From JBBRUG01 sp038247995 (GTDB lineage: Bacteria; Chloroflexota; Chloroflexia; Chloroflexales; Chloroflexaceae), in the NCBI GenBank assembly GCA_038247995.1, contig JBBRUG010000030.1, positions 1 to 28,540 of the forward strand: 28,540 nucleotides of DNA. The letters run 5' to 3'. The position numbers and the translations under genes are program-made. The notes below the pieces were generated by a model. The model saw only the letters and a program-made list of their open reading frames with translations. It was not told the origin of the DNA and did no database searches. This document shows positions 1 to 6,966 of this stretch, one piece after another (the stretch's first letter is position 1; each line of letters opens with the position of its first letter).

Positions 1-1
1 G

Positions 2-646
2 ATTAGCGATGGTCGCGGCGGTACGGCGACAGCCACAGTGACGATCACCGTCACTGATGCGCAGGTTAGCGTCTTCCTGCCGCTCCAGGCCGGCGCTCCG
101 ATAGCCAATCAGCCCGACCTGGTGGTGGGCGAGATCGTTGTCAATCCCGCTACTCCTCAGGCCGGCGCCGCAGCTGAAGTGCGCGTGACAGTCCGGAACG
201 ATGGCACGGCAGCAGCGAGTAACTTCTGGGTTGATCTCTACATCAATCCTTCGCGGGCTCCGGGAGTGAACGACCCCTGGAATGAACTTTGTACGCTTGA
301 CCCGTGCTTCGGCATGGCCTGGTTCTACACCGGCACGCTGGCCCCCGGCGCGAGTGTAGAGCTGATCAGTCTACCGAGCAGCGTTCAGATGGCGAATGGT
401 TATGTAGCTGAGTCGAGTGTCTGGCCGGGTTATTTTGCCAACGGTACGAGTAAGCTCTACGCGGTTGTGGATAGTTGGAACCGCGATACAAGCGGTGGCG
501 TTCGCGACCCGAACGGCGCAGTGGTCGAGAGTAATGAAACGAACAACCTGACTGAGCGCGATCTTACGGTGGCGCCGGGCGTAGTGACCCAGACCCGCGC
601 TTTCCCATCGCCGCTGAGCGTGCCGGATCGGGCGCCGGTACGCTAG
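2..646 (+). CDS. C-terminal part of a large secreted Ig-like/CARDB surface protein (5' end outside the window)
   Basis: The frame is open from base 2 to the TAG at 644-646, so the gene begins upstream of the window. A GTG at 38 is in frame but has no convincing ribosome site and is only an internal codon. The first residues (SDGRGGTATATVTITVTD) are the typical last strand of a bacterial cadherin/Ig-like repeat. They are followed by a segment of about 120 residues starting PDLVVGEIVVNP with VRVTVRNDGTAAA and VDLYINP, which is the pattern of a CARDB (cell-adhesion related) beta-sandwich. The tail is short and polar with no membrane anchor, so the protein is probably secreted or held non-covalently. 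Function by inference is extracellular adhesion or scaffolding; no enzymatic motif is visible. The next gene on the same strand starts 71 bases later and may be co-transcribed. Confidence 0.75.
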   Translation: MSDGRGGTATATVTITVTDAQVSVFLPLQAGAPIANQPDLVVGEIVVNPATPQAGAAAEVRVTVRNDGTAAASNFWVDLYINPSRAPGVNDPWNELCTLDPCFGMAWFYTGTLAPGASVELISLPSSVQMANGYVAESSVWPGYFANGTSKLYAVVDSWNRDTSGGVRDPNGAVVESNETNNLTERDLTVAPGVVTQTRAFPSPLSVPDRAPVR

Positions 647-717
647 GCAATCCGCCGATTGTGACCTGCGGGGTAGGCGTTTGGCTTGCCCCGCTCAGTT
701 GATGCTAAGGAGAATAT

Positions 718-1590
718 ATGCAACGCCAGATGACGAGTTATGTACTGATGATCTGCGGGACTTTGGCCCTGGTGTTTGGCTTCACCATGGCGCCGCTGGC
801 TACTCCCGCAGCCGCGATGCCTGCGCTTCAACCATCACCGCGCCCAACCCTGCAACCGACGCCGGATTTCCAGCCGGCCCCGACGACGACGCCGCTGCCC
901 GCTGAGACGCCCATTCCCGGCACGCCAGGCGAGAACACGAATAACACACCGGCGACGCCTACCCCCATCCCAATGGGTCGGGTTACCGGTACAATTATTG
1001 ACCTGCGCACAAATGATCCCGCGCCGAATAAACTAGTTATTGTCGGCGATTCGACAGTGATTAGTGATCGCTACGGCAACTACGAGCGGCGTGTGGTGTC
1101 AGGCTTTTACACAGTTGCGCTGCGCTTGCGCACTGGTGAGGGCCGTTCGACGCAAGGATCGCAAGCGATCGCAGTCGGCCCCGGCGACTCAGTGACGGTG
1201 CATCTCTTCTTCACCAGCCCGGACCCGGCGATCAGTGCGCCCGATCAGCCTGGTGCTCCAGCCCAGCCTGCTCCGCCTGCCGTAGCGCCGACCGTGGCCT
1301 TGCCGGTGCCAAACTTGCCTGATACAGGCGTGGCCGAAGTTGCCGCTGCACGCCCGGCAGTTCCGAGGCCGGCCAGCCTGCCGGTAACCGCAGCCCCGCT
1401 TTATGCCTCGTCGTCGTTCTGGTTCTTTGGTGGTGCGCTGATCCTGGGCCTGGGGCTAGTGCTGCAGATCGTGCCCCAGCGGCGGCGCGCCCGTGCTGAG
1501 CGCGCCTTACTCGGTGAACTGCTTACCGGCGCGACACCGCCTGCCTCCAACGAAGAAGTATTGCGCCAGCTTTTCGACAAACAACCATAG
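718..1590 (+). CDS. Secreted, Pro/Thr-rich membrane-anchored protein with carboxypeptidase-regulatory-like domain and LPDTG motif
   Basis: This 290-residue protein starts at ATG 718 behind an AAGGAG site (708-713). Residues 1-33 look like a signal peptide ending in an Ala-rich cleavage region. Residues 34-85 are a Pro/Thr linker. Residues about 87-165 (GRVTGTIIDLRTNDPAPNK, then DRYGNYERRV and YTVALRL) resemble a carboxypeptidase-regulatory-like/SpaA beta-sandwich. A second Pro-rich linker holds LPDTG at 190-194. A single membrane helix (about 223-242) precedes PQRRRARAER and a cytosolic tail of about 40 residues. LPDTG resembles a sortase signal, but the helix starts about 30 residues later instead of immediately, and the tail is long, so sortase processing is doubtful. 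It is probably a type I membrane protein of the cell surface. It follows the CARDB-protein gene and ends just before a strong bidirectional hairpin. The specific role is unknown. Confidence 0.8.
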   Translation: MQRQMTSYVLMICGTLALVFGFTMAPLATPAAAMPALQPSPRPTLQPTPDFQPAPTTTPLPAETPIPGTPGENTNNTPATPTPIPMGRVTGTIIDLRTNDPAPNKLVIVGDSTVISDRYGNYERRVVSGFYTVALRLRTGEGRSTQGSQAIAVGPGDSVTVHLFFTSPDPAISAPDQPGAPAQPAPPAVAPTVALPVPNLPDTGVAEVAAARPAVPRPASLPVTAAPLYASSSFWFFGGALILGLGLVLQIVPQRRRARAERALLGELLTGATPPASNEEVLRQLFDKQP

Positions 1591-1600
1591 TTCAGCATAC

Positions 1601-1652
1601 AAACGAAGGCGGCAGATTCAGCGTATTCGGCCTGAACCTGCCGCCTTCGTTT
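1601..1652. terminator. Bidirectional hairpin terminator between convergent genes
   Basis: A perfect 15-bp inverted repeat (arms 1601-1615 and 1638-1652) is extended after one A/C mismatch by 5 more pairs (1617-1621 with 1632-1636). It lies 11 bases after the stop of the Pro-rich protein and faces the stop of the R2lox gene. The outer arm starts AAACG and ends CGTTT, giving only short A/T ends rather than a long U tract. Confidence 0.7.
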
Positions 1653-1671
1653 GAGCATCTTTGCCACTATC

Positions 1672-1706
1672 GTCCTGCGTCCTGCATCCTGCCGCCTGCC
1701 TCCCGG
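1672..1706. repeat. Degenerate heptanucleotide tandem repeat (GTCCTGC)
   Basis: Five 7-base units in register: GTCCTGC, GTCCTGC, ATCCTGC, CGCCTGC, CTCCCGG. The array ends just before the stop codon of the R2lox gene (1709). The same unit family recurs at 25514-25527. Confidence 0.7.
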
Positions 1707-1708
1707 AC

Positions 1709-2611
1709 TCACCCGTCGTCGTTGGCGATAACCCCGAGCGTCACCCGATCAATCTCGGCCAGACTTTTCCCCCGCGCCTGCTCCAGCCGATCAAGCCGCT
1801 TCTGAAATTGCCTCAATGCATAGTCCGTAAAGTCATCCATACTTAGGCCAAAGGGCATCTCCGCATAACAACTGAAGGCATCGTCGATCACCCCGATTGC
1901 CGGAATAACCAGGTCGCTCATGCGATTTTCGATCTGATCCCAGATGCTGTCGTCGGCGGCGATCAACCGCGAGAGTAGGTAGATGCCGTAAGCGATATGT
2001 CGCGATTCATCTTGCTTGAGTAGCCGAATGCCTTCACGGGTGCCCGGCAGCAGGTTATTTTTGGTGAGCATGGTGAAGTAGGCGTGGTAGCCGGTCTCAG
2101 CCAGGACACCCTCGACAATCATGTTATACGTCAACGACGCTTCGGCCTGATTCGCAGGCGAAGGATCGTGAAGCAGGCGTTCCATTGCCGTCGGTAGCGC
2201 ATCGTAAACAAGGGCGCGATAGTTGTCGGTGTGGTAGTGGCTCAGGTCGTGATCGGCGTGGGCAACTTCACTGAGGAAACGGGCGAAGAAGTCGGTATGT
2301 TTGGCCTCTTCAAACAAAAAGGTTGTGAGAAAGAGCTCTTCCTCAATGCGGCCTTCGCGCGCGATGGCCAGGATCAGCGGCAGTAGATCAAGCGTAACGG
2401 CTTCTTCACCGGCCTGAAAGAGCGCAGTAAGCCGCAGAAGCAGATCGCGCTCCCGGTCGTTGAGTCGCGCCCAATCGGCGGCATCCTGACGTAGATCGAG
2501 GCTGCTGGGGTTCCAGGTGCCGAACTGTTTAGCCTTCTCGAATAGTCGCATCGGCGGCAGGTCGCGGCGTAGGCCACGGGTTGTCGTGGCGAAAGCGCTA
2601 TGCATCGTCAT
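1709..2611 (-). CDS. R2-like ligand-binding oxidase (R2lox, Mn/Fe ferritin-superfamily oxidase)
   Basis: A 300-residue ferritin-superfamily helical protein. From the ATG at 2611 (site AAAGGA, spacing about 8) the metal ligands fall at E69, E102, H105, E167, E202 and H205, in motifs AGEEAV, FEEAKH, VEGVLAE and DESRHIAYG. V72 and Y162 occupy the positions that form the Val-Tyr ether cross-link in characterised R2lox. As far as I recall, this numbering is the same as in the Geobacillus kaustophilus enzyme, which supports this start over an upstream in-frame one at 2665. R2lox proteins resemble class Ic ribonucleotide reductase R2 subunits but bind a long-chain fatty acid and assemble an Mn/Fe cofactor. 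Their physiological substrate is not settled. No ribonucleotide reductase large subunit lies nearby, which fits R2lox rather than NrdB. It is downstream of and codirectional with the L,D-transpeptidase, with a hairpin between them. Confidence 0.92.
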   Translation of the reverse strand: MTMHSAFATTTRGLRRDLPPMRLFEKAKQFGTWNPSSLDLRQDAADWARLNDRERDLLLRLTALFQAGEEAVTLDLLPLILAIAREGRIEEELFLTTFLFEEAKHTDFFARFLSEVAHADHDLSHYHTDNYRALVYDALPTAMERLLHDPSPANQAEASLTYNMIVEGVLAETGYHAYFTMLTKNNLLPGTREGIRLLKQDESRHIAYGIYLLSRLIAADDSIWDQIENRMSDLVIPAIGVIDDAFSCYAEMPFGLSMDDFTDYALRQFQKRLDRLEQARGKSLAEIDRVTLGVIANDDG

Positions 2612-2651
2612 TGGCGCATCCTTTCGTAAGATGTATATTGCGTGTCGCAGG

Positions 2652-2677
2652 CAGGGCCGAAGCACGCTGCGGCCCTG
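2652..2677 (-). terminator. Hairpin downstream of the L,D-transpeptidase
   Basis: An 8-bp perfect GC-rich stem (CAGGGCCG 2652-2659 with CGGCCCTG 2670-2677, loop of 10) begins 3 bases after the transpeptidase stop (2681) and ends 40 bases before the R2lox start. There is no U tract, so termination may be partial. Confidence 0.45.
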
Positions 2678-2680
2678 GCA

Positions 2681-3904
2681 TTACCAGCGTACCGTTACGG
2701 TTGTGCCCATCGGCGCCCATTCGTAGAGCCATGCCGCCGAGTTCAACGGCAGATTGATGCAGCCGTGGCTGCGGCGAATCCCTGAGCCGAACTGGTTATG
2801 CCAGTAGGTGCCGTGGATCGCCACGCCGCCGACAATGTACATTGCGTGGGGCACATTCGGCACATTCCAGCACTCGCCGCCGGCGCAGCCGCGCATTGTC
2901 TGGGCGCGCACTTTGTGGTAGATCGCATAGGTGCCGATTGGCGTGTTGAAGCCGTCGCGTCCAGTCGAAACGGGCGCATCGAACACCAATGTGTCGCCTT
3001 CGTAGGCATAGAGCCACTGCGAACTGATGTCAACGATAATCGATTTGCCGCCGCGGGAGGTGGTGCGTGCCGGTTGAGCCTGGGCGGCGGGTCGAGCGGC
3101 TTGCGCCGGTTGCGCGGCCGGTTGGGGCGCGGCGGCCGGTTGCGCTGGGCGCGGCGCGGCTGTCGGCGCCGGGGCAGGTGTGGCCGTAGGTGGGGGCGGC
3201 GGCGGTGGCAGCGGTAGGCCGAGCGGATCAACGGCGATTGCGCCGGCCGGATCAGCGGGAGTTGTCGGCAGGCCGCGCAGCAAAGCAAGATCGCGTCCGA
3301 GTGCGCCGATCGTCACGGTCTGGCTGGGGTCGGCAGCGAGGGGTTGATGTTCCAGACGCGCCCGCTCGAAGTACTGTACCAGCAGCATCGTGCTGCCGAC
3401 ATACTCCCATTCCGGCGCACTGATTGGGTAGCCGAAGGTGTCAAGTCCGCCGTGGGCGTTCCAGAAGCCGACGAATGGATCGGTGAGCGTATAGCCGGTG
3501 GCCGCAAAGTGGGTCGTGTTGGCTTGCTCGGCGGCAACGGGGTCGGGCGCGGCGAAGGTGCGCCAGAGCGTTGTGGCGTATTCTGCGCCGAGGTGTCCGC
3601 GCAGCACTGCGTTATCGTATGCGGGGTGAAACTCCAGACGCCCACGCTCAAAATATTGCACCGTCAGCCCATTTTCGCTCAGCGCGGCGGTGAGCGGCGC
3701 GCCCAAGGTCAGCGGGCCGTTACTGCTACGCCAGTGGTTCAAGAACCCGTAGGTGTTGTCCAGGCGCTGGCCGCTGGCGGCGAAGTAGAGCGCTTCGTCG
3801 GCGGCCCGTAGCTGGGTGGGCACAATCCAGGCCCCCGCCAACAAACCGAGCAGCAAGCTAACCATACACGTGAGCAGAAACCGGCGGGTTGGTCTGGGGA
3901 TCAT
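2681..3904 (-). CDS. Secreted L,D-transpeptidase (YkuD domain) with two N-terminal Chloroflexi-type surface repeats
   Basis: A 407-residue protein. The start chosen is ATG 3904, preceded by GAGG at a spacing of 7; upstream in-frame codons lie in an octamer repeat and are unlikely to be translated. Residues 1-35 form an export signal (RRFLLTCMVSLLLGLLAGAW). Two tandem modules follow, beginning YFAASGQRL and HFAATGYTL, each with F.FW...GG...GAP/GYP and ending VQYFERGRLE or VQYFERARLE. A Pro/Ala linker of about 70 residues leads to a YkuD domain with IHGTYWHN and SHGCINL, whose Cys is the catalytic nucleophile. YkuD enzymes make or remodel 3-3 peptidoglycan cross-links outside the membrane. The repeats probably place the enzyme on the wall, but their ligand is unknown. 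The promoter is a near-perfect sigma-70 site at 4055-4082, giving an unusually repeat-rich leader. Confidence 0.92.
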   Translation of the reverse strand: MIPRPTRRFLLTCMVSLLLGLLAGAWIVPTQLRAADEALYFAASGQRLDNTYGFLNHWRSSNGPLTLGAPLTAALSENGLTVQYFERGRLEFHPAYDNAVLRGHLGAEYATTLWRTFAAPDPVAAEQANTTHFAATGYTLTDPFVGFWNAHGGLDTFGYPISAPEWEYVGSTMLLVQYFERARLEHQPLAADPSQTVTIGALGRDLALLRGLPTTPADPAGAIAVDPLGLPLPPPPPPPTATPAPAPTAAPRPAQPAAAPQPAAQPAQAARPAAQAQPARTTSRGGKSIIVDISSQWLYAYEGDTLVFDAPVSTGRDGFNTPIGTYAIYHKVRAQTMRGCAGGECWNVPNVPHAMYIVGGVAIHGTYWHNQFGSGIRRSHGCINLPLNSAAWLYEWAPMGTTVTVRW

Positions 3905-3926
3905 GCACATACCTCGTAAGGACGAA

Positions 3927-3974
3927 GGAACAAAGGAACAAAGGAACAAAGGAACAAAGGAACAAGGGAACAAA
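3927..3974. repeat. Octanucleotide tandem repeat, six units of GGAACAAA
   Basis: Six consecutive 8-base units (five GGAACAAA, one GGAACAAG) lie 23 bases upstream of the transpeptidase start, inside its predicted 5' leader. They form one arm of an imperfect inverted pair with the array at 4019-4050 (6 of 8 bases complementary per unit). Confidence 0.95.
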
Positions 3975-4018
3975 GGGATCGCTATCTCCGATTTGGCACA
4001 ACGCCTCTGGTAAATTGC

Positions 4019-4050
4019 GTTCTTATGTTCTTATGTTCTTATGTTCTTAT
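4019..4050. repeat. Octanucleotide tandem repeat, four units of GTTCTTAT
   Basis: Four perfect 8-base units followed by a degenerate one (GTTTATTA). The array abuts the -10 element of the transpeptidase promoter, so it spans the predicted transcription start. Its reverse complement ATAAGAAC matches AAAGGAAC, a rotation of the 3927-3974 unit, at 6 of 8 positions. Confidence 0.95.
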
Positions 4051-4054
4051 GTTT

Positions 4055-4082
4055 ATTATAATCCCGACATGATCCTTGTCAA
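4055..4082 (-). promoter_or_regulatory. Consensus sigma-70 promoter of the L,D-transpeptidase gene
   Basis: Read on the minus strand, TTGACA (4082-4077) and TATAAT (4060-4055) are separated by 16 bases. Both hexamers match consensus exactly. Transcription would start near 4048, giving a leader of about 145 bases before ATG 3904. Confidence 0.75.
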
Positions 4083-4138
4083 TAGTTTTTAGATAATTAT
4101 GCCATAAGAGAGCCAATCCATCCGCGCAACTATTGACA
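4077..4138. promoter_or_regulatory. 11-bp perfect inverted repeat overlapping the -35 element (possible operator)
   Basis: TGTCAATAGTT (4077-4087) is repeated in inverted orientation as AACTATTGACA (4128-4138), with 40 bases between. The left copy contains the minus-strand -35 hexamer. The right copy contains a plus-strand TTGACA with no matching -10. Two inverted half-sites about 51 bases apart centre to centre suggest looping or divergent regulation; this is inference only. Confidence 0.4.
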
Positions 4139-4382
4139 CCATATGAGACAGCAACAGGCTCCGCATCATTGGCGGGCACGGGATCATGGGCCGTGGCAGG
4201 AAGCGATCGGAAAGCGATAAAACGGTAAAGCGCTAAAGTGGGAGAGCAGAGCGCGCCACCCGGCTCAGTGCCGTCAATGGTTCACCTCCCCGGCTCAGTA
4301 TGCTAGACTGCGTACGGCAAACTATGCTACCATGCGGCGGGATACTGCCGGAGATGCGCTTAGGTAAGGTATAGGCACCCTT
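4139..4382. other. Intergenic region upstream of prfB
   Basis: Together with the transpeptidase leader this makes a gene-free stretch of about 480 bases (3905-4382). In this right part I see only two extended -10-like sequences, TGCTAGACT (4311-4319) and TATGCTACCAT (4323-4333), which could serve prfB. Neither has a good -35. No reading frame or RNA gene is apparent. Confidence 0.4.
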
Positions 4383-5487
4383 GTGAATACCGATTTGTAT
4401 GCAGAATTGGAGGCCCTGCGGACACGCTTCGATGCGATCCGGGGGCATCTTTGACTTGACGGCAAAACAGCAGCAGATTGCTGAGTTAGAGGCGCGCAGC
4501 GGCGAGGCGGAGCTTTGGAACGACCCGCGCACCGCGCAAACCGTAATGCAGCAACTCGCCCACCTGAAGGAAGATGTTGGTGTTTGGGATACGCTGGCGA
4601 CGCGACTTGGCGGCCTCGATGAGTTGATTGAACTGGCCGAAGCTGAAGCCGATGATCCATTACGCCAGGAGATCGCCGCAGAACTTGAAGTGGCACGCAA
4701 GGAGCTTGATCGGCAGGAACTTGCCTTGCTGCTCAGCGGGCGCTACGACGACCGCGACGCCTTTATCTCCATTCAGGCCGGTATGGGCGGCACCGATGCT
4801 CAAGATTGGGCCGAGATGTTGCTGCGTATGTATACGCGCTGGGCTGAGGCGCGTGGGTATACGGTGAATCTGGTTGATCAAAGCGCCGGTGATGAGGCCG
4901 GGATCAAGAGCGCGACGATTGAGGTGCGCGGCCCGTATGCCTACGGCTATGCCCGCGCCGAGGCCGGCGTCCACCGCTTGATCCGGCTCTCGCCGTTCAA
5001 TTCGGCGCATACGCGCCAGACATCGTTTGCGCGCCTTGAGGTGCTGCCTGAGGTGGACGATGCGCCGGAGGTGACGATCAAGCCGGACGATATTCGCATG
5101 GATGTCTTCCGCGCCGGCGGCCACGGCGGGCAGGGCGTGAACACCACCGACTCAGCGGTGCGGATTACGCACATTCCCACCGGCATTGTCGTCACCTGCC
5201 AGAATGAGCGCTCGCAGCTGCAGAACCGGGAGACGGCCCTGCGCGTGCTGCGCGGCCGCCTGCTGGAGCGTGAACTGCAACGCCAGGTTGAAGAGCGTGC
5301 CAAGCTGCGCGGTGAACATCGCGAGGCGGCCTTCGGCAGCCAGATGCGTACCTACTATTTGCACCCGTCGACGCTGGTGAAAGATCATCGTACCGATCAC
5401 GAAACGAGCAATGTCTATGGCGTGCTCGACGGCCAGATCGACCCCTTTATTGAGGCGTATCTGCGCTGGCAAGTGAATGTTGAGTAA
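4383..5487 (+). CDS. prfB: Peptide chain release factor 2, translated through a +1 programmed frameshift at 4452
   Basis: RF2 recognises UGA and UAA stop codons and triggers peptide release on the ribosome. Translation starts at GTG 4383 (an in-frame TAA at 4365 rules out earlier starts). Twenty-three codons (MNTDLYAELEALRTRFDAI...GHL) run to an in-frame TGA at 4452-4454. Skipping T4452 moves into the main frame (DLTAKQQQ...), so the protein is join(4383..4451, 4453..5487), about 367 residues. The codon-recognition tripeptide SPF (about 203-205) is specific for RF2, and GGQ (about 248-250) is the peptidyl-hydrolysis motif, in GGHGGQGVNTTDSAVR. Low RF2 lets the ribosome pause at UGA and shift, so the factor controls its own synthesis. 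The next gene starts 77 bases downstream on the same strand. Confidence 0.96.
4441..4455 (+). promoter_or_regulatory. RF2 autoregulatory +1 frameshift site
   Basis: GGGGGCATCTTTGAC carries the known elements of the prfB recoding signal: an internal Shine-Dalgarno-like GGGGG, three bases, then the slippery CUU followed by UGA C. Spacing is the same as in the Escherichia coli site (GGGGGTATCTTTGAC), differing by one base. Confidence 0.95.
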
Positions 5488-5493
5488 TATCTC

Positions 5494-5509
5494 GGCCGCT
5501 CCAGCGGCC
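5494..5509 (+). terminator. Short GC-rich hairpin after prfB
   Basis: A 7-bp perfect stem (GGCCGCT/AGCGGCC) with a 2-base nominal loop lies 6 bases after the prfB stop. It is followed by A rather than T residues, so it is a weak terminator candidate at best. Confidence 0.3.
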
Positions 5510-5564
5510 AAAAATCACGCGGAAACGCGCGGCGCTTTAGCGTCGTGCAGTGAGCAGGAAATTC

Positions 5565-6959
5565 ATGACTAGATCTTTACCGACGCCTCTTGTGCGCTGG
5601 GGCGCGTTTTTCGCCGCTCTGCTTTTTGGTTTGGGCCTGTTTGCGCCCGCGCCGGTTGCCGGGCAAAACGCCATCCAGGTGGTGAGTAGCGAGGCAATTG
5701 TCGATTTTCCGCGTCAGATCGAGTTCCTGCTCACGGCGGAGTCGGCGGGGGCGGCGCTTACGGAGGTGCAACTACTCTATGGCGCAACCCGCAGTGAAGC
5801 GCTGACGATTGTCGATGTGCCGGTACAAGCCGGCCAACAGGTGCAGGCGCGCCATACCCTCGACACGCGGGTTTACTACTCGCCGCCCGGCACACAGATG
5901 ACCTTTCGCTGGCTCATCCGTGATGCCGCCGGCGGCGAGTTTACCAGCCCCCCGCAAACCTTTTTTGTGCATGATGAGCGCCATCCATGGAGTGAGCGCA
6001 CCATCGAGAACCTGACGATCTTCTGGTATCGCGGCGGCGATACGTTCGGCGACGCGTTGATGGATAGCTCGCAGCGAGCGTTAAGCGCGTTGCAGGCCGA
6101 GATTGGCGCTGACCTGGAACACCCGGTGCGGATCTATGTGTATGCTTCATCCAGTGACATGCGCTCGGCGCTCCAGAGCAACGAGGTTGAGTGGGTCGGC
6201 GGGCAGGCATGGCCGGGCCTCGGCGTGATCATTGCTGGGATCGAACCCGATAACCTGGGTGAGGTGCAACGGATCATCCCCCATGAGTTGTCGCATCAGG
6301 TGCTCAGCCAGGCTACCAATAACCCCTATGGCGGTGTGCCGCTCTGGTTTGATGAAGGCTTGGCGGTGCGCAGCCAGGAGACACGCGACAGCGACTTTGA
6401 TACGCTGATTGATCGGGCGGCGCGTGAAGGCCGCCTGATCCCATTGCAGGCGCTGGCTTCCAGTTTTCCTGCCGATCCGGCGCAGGCGCGGCTCTCGTAT
6501 GCGCAAAGCCGAGATGTGGTGGAATACATTAGCGGTGTTTATGGCGCGGCGGCGGTGCAAGATTTAGTCGCGGCCTTTGGCGAGGCACTGCCAACTGATG
6601 GTGCACTGGAGATGGCGCTGGGCCGCTCGGTGGATGAACTGGATGCTGAGTGGCGGGCGACACTACCGCAAGCGCAAGTGCAACCGACGCCGGCTCCGGT
6701 GCAGATGCGCGCCCCGGACGACCGTTTCAGCGATCCGCCGCTCGAAGCGGGAGCGCCGCCCGTAGCGCCGGGGCAACCTGGCCAACCGGCTGTGCCCGCA
6801 GCGGCAGATGAAGGATCGTGGTTCGATCAGTTGGCTGAATTGCCGCCCTGGATGACCCTCGGTGGGTTGGCTTTCTGCCTGGTTGTGGGCACAATTCTGG
6901 TTGGTGGGATTGCGTTGGTGCTGCTACGCGTGATCGGTGTTGATAAGCGAACTGGGTGA
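5565..6959 (+). CDS. Membrane-anchored extracytoplasmic metallopeptidase (peptidase MA-like, HELSH...E)
   Basis: A 464-residue protein. The start is ATG 5565 with AGGAA just upstream; the GTG at 5550 lacks a site. An N-terminal signal peptide (about residues 8-35, ending APVAGQ) is followed by a beta-rich region (about 38-140), then the peptidase domain. The zinc motif is HELSH at 240-244 with the third ligand likely E264 in WFDEGLAV, spacing typical of gluzincins of the peptidase MA clan. A Pro-rich linker (about 368-420) leads to a C-terminal membrane helix (about 430-455) and a short basic tail. The catalytic domain therefore lies outside the cell, tethered at the C-terminus. Substrate unknown. 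The HIT gene begins 7 bases after the stop, so the two are likely co-transcribed. Confidence 0.85.
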   Translation: MTRSLPTPLVRWGAFFAALLFGLGLFAPAPVAGQNAIQVVSSEAIVDFPRQIEFLLTAESAGAALTEVQLLYGATRSEALTIVDVPVQAGQQVQARHTLDTRVYYSPPGTQMTFRWLIRDAAGGEFTSPPQTFFVHDERHPWSERTIENLTIFWYRGGDTFGDALMDSSQRALSALQAEIGADLEHPVRIYVYASSSDMRSALQSNEVEWVGGQAWPGLGVIIAGIEPDNLGEVQRIIPHELSHQVLSQATNNPYGGVPLWFDEGLAVRSQETRDSDFDTLIDRAAREGRLIPLQALASSFPADPAQARLSYAQSRDVVEYISGVYGAAAVQDLVAAFGEALPTDGALEMALGRSVDELDAEWRATLPQAQVQPTPAPVQMRAPDDRFSDPPLEAGAPPVAPGQPGQPAVPAAADEGSWFDQLAELPPWMTLGGLAFCLVVGTILVGGIALVLLRVIGVDKRTG

Positions 6960-6966
6960 GTAACTG

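Noticed and set aside
3905..3973. N-terminal extension MFPCSFVPLF of the L,D-transpeptidase
   Set aside because: It is encoded by the octamer array and precedes a normal signal peptide with its own ribosome site.
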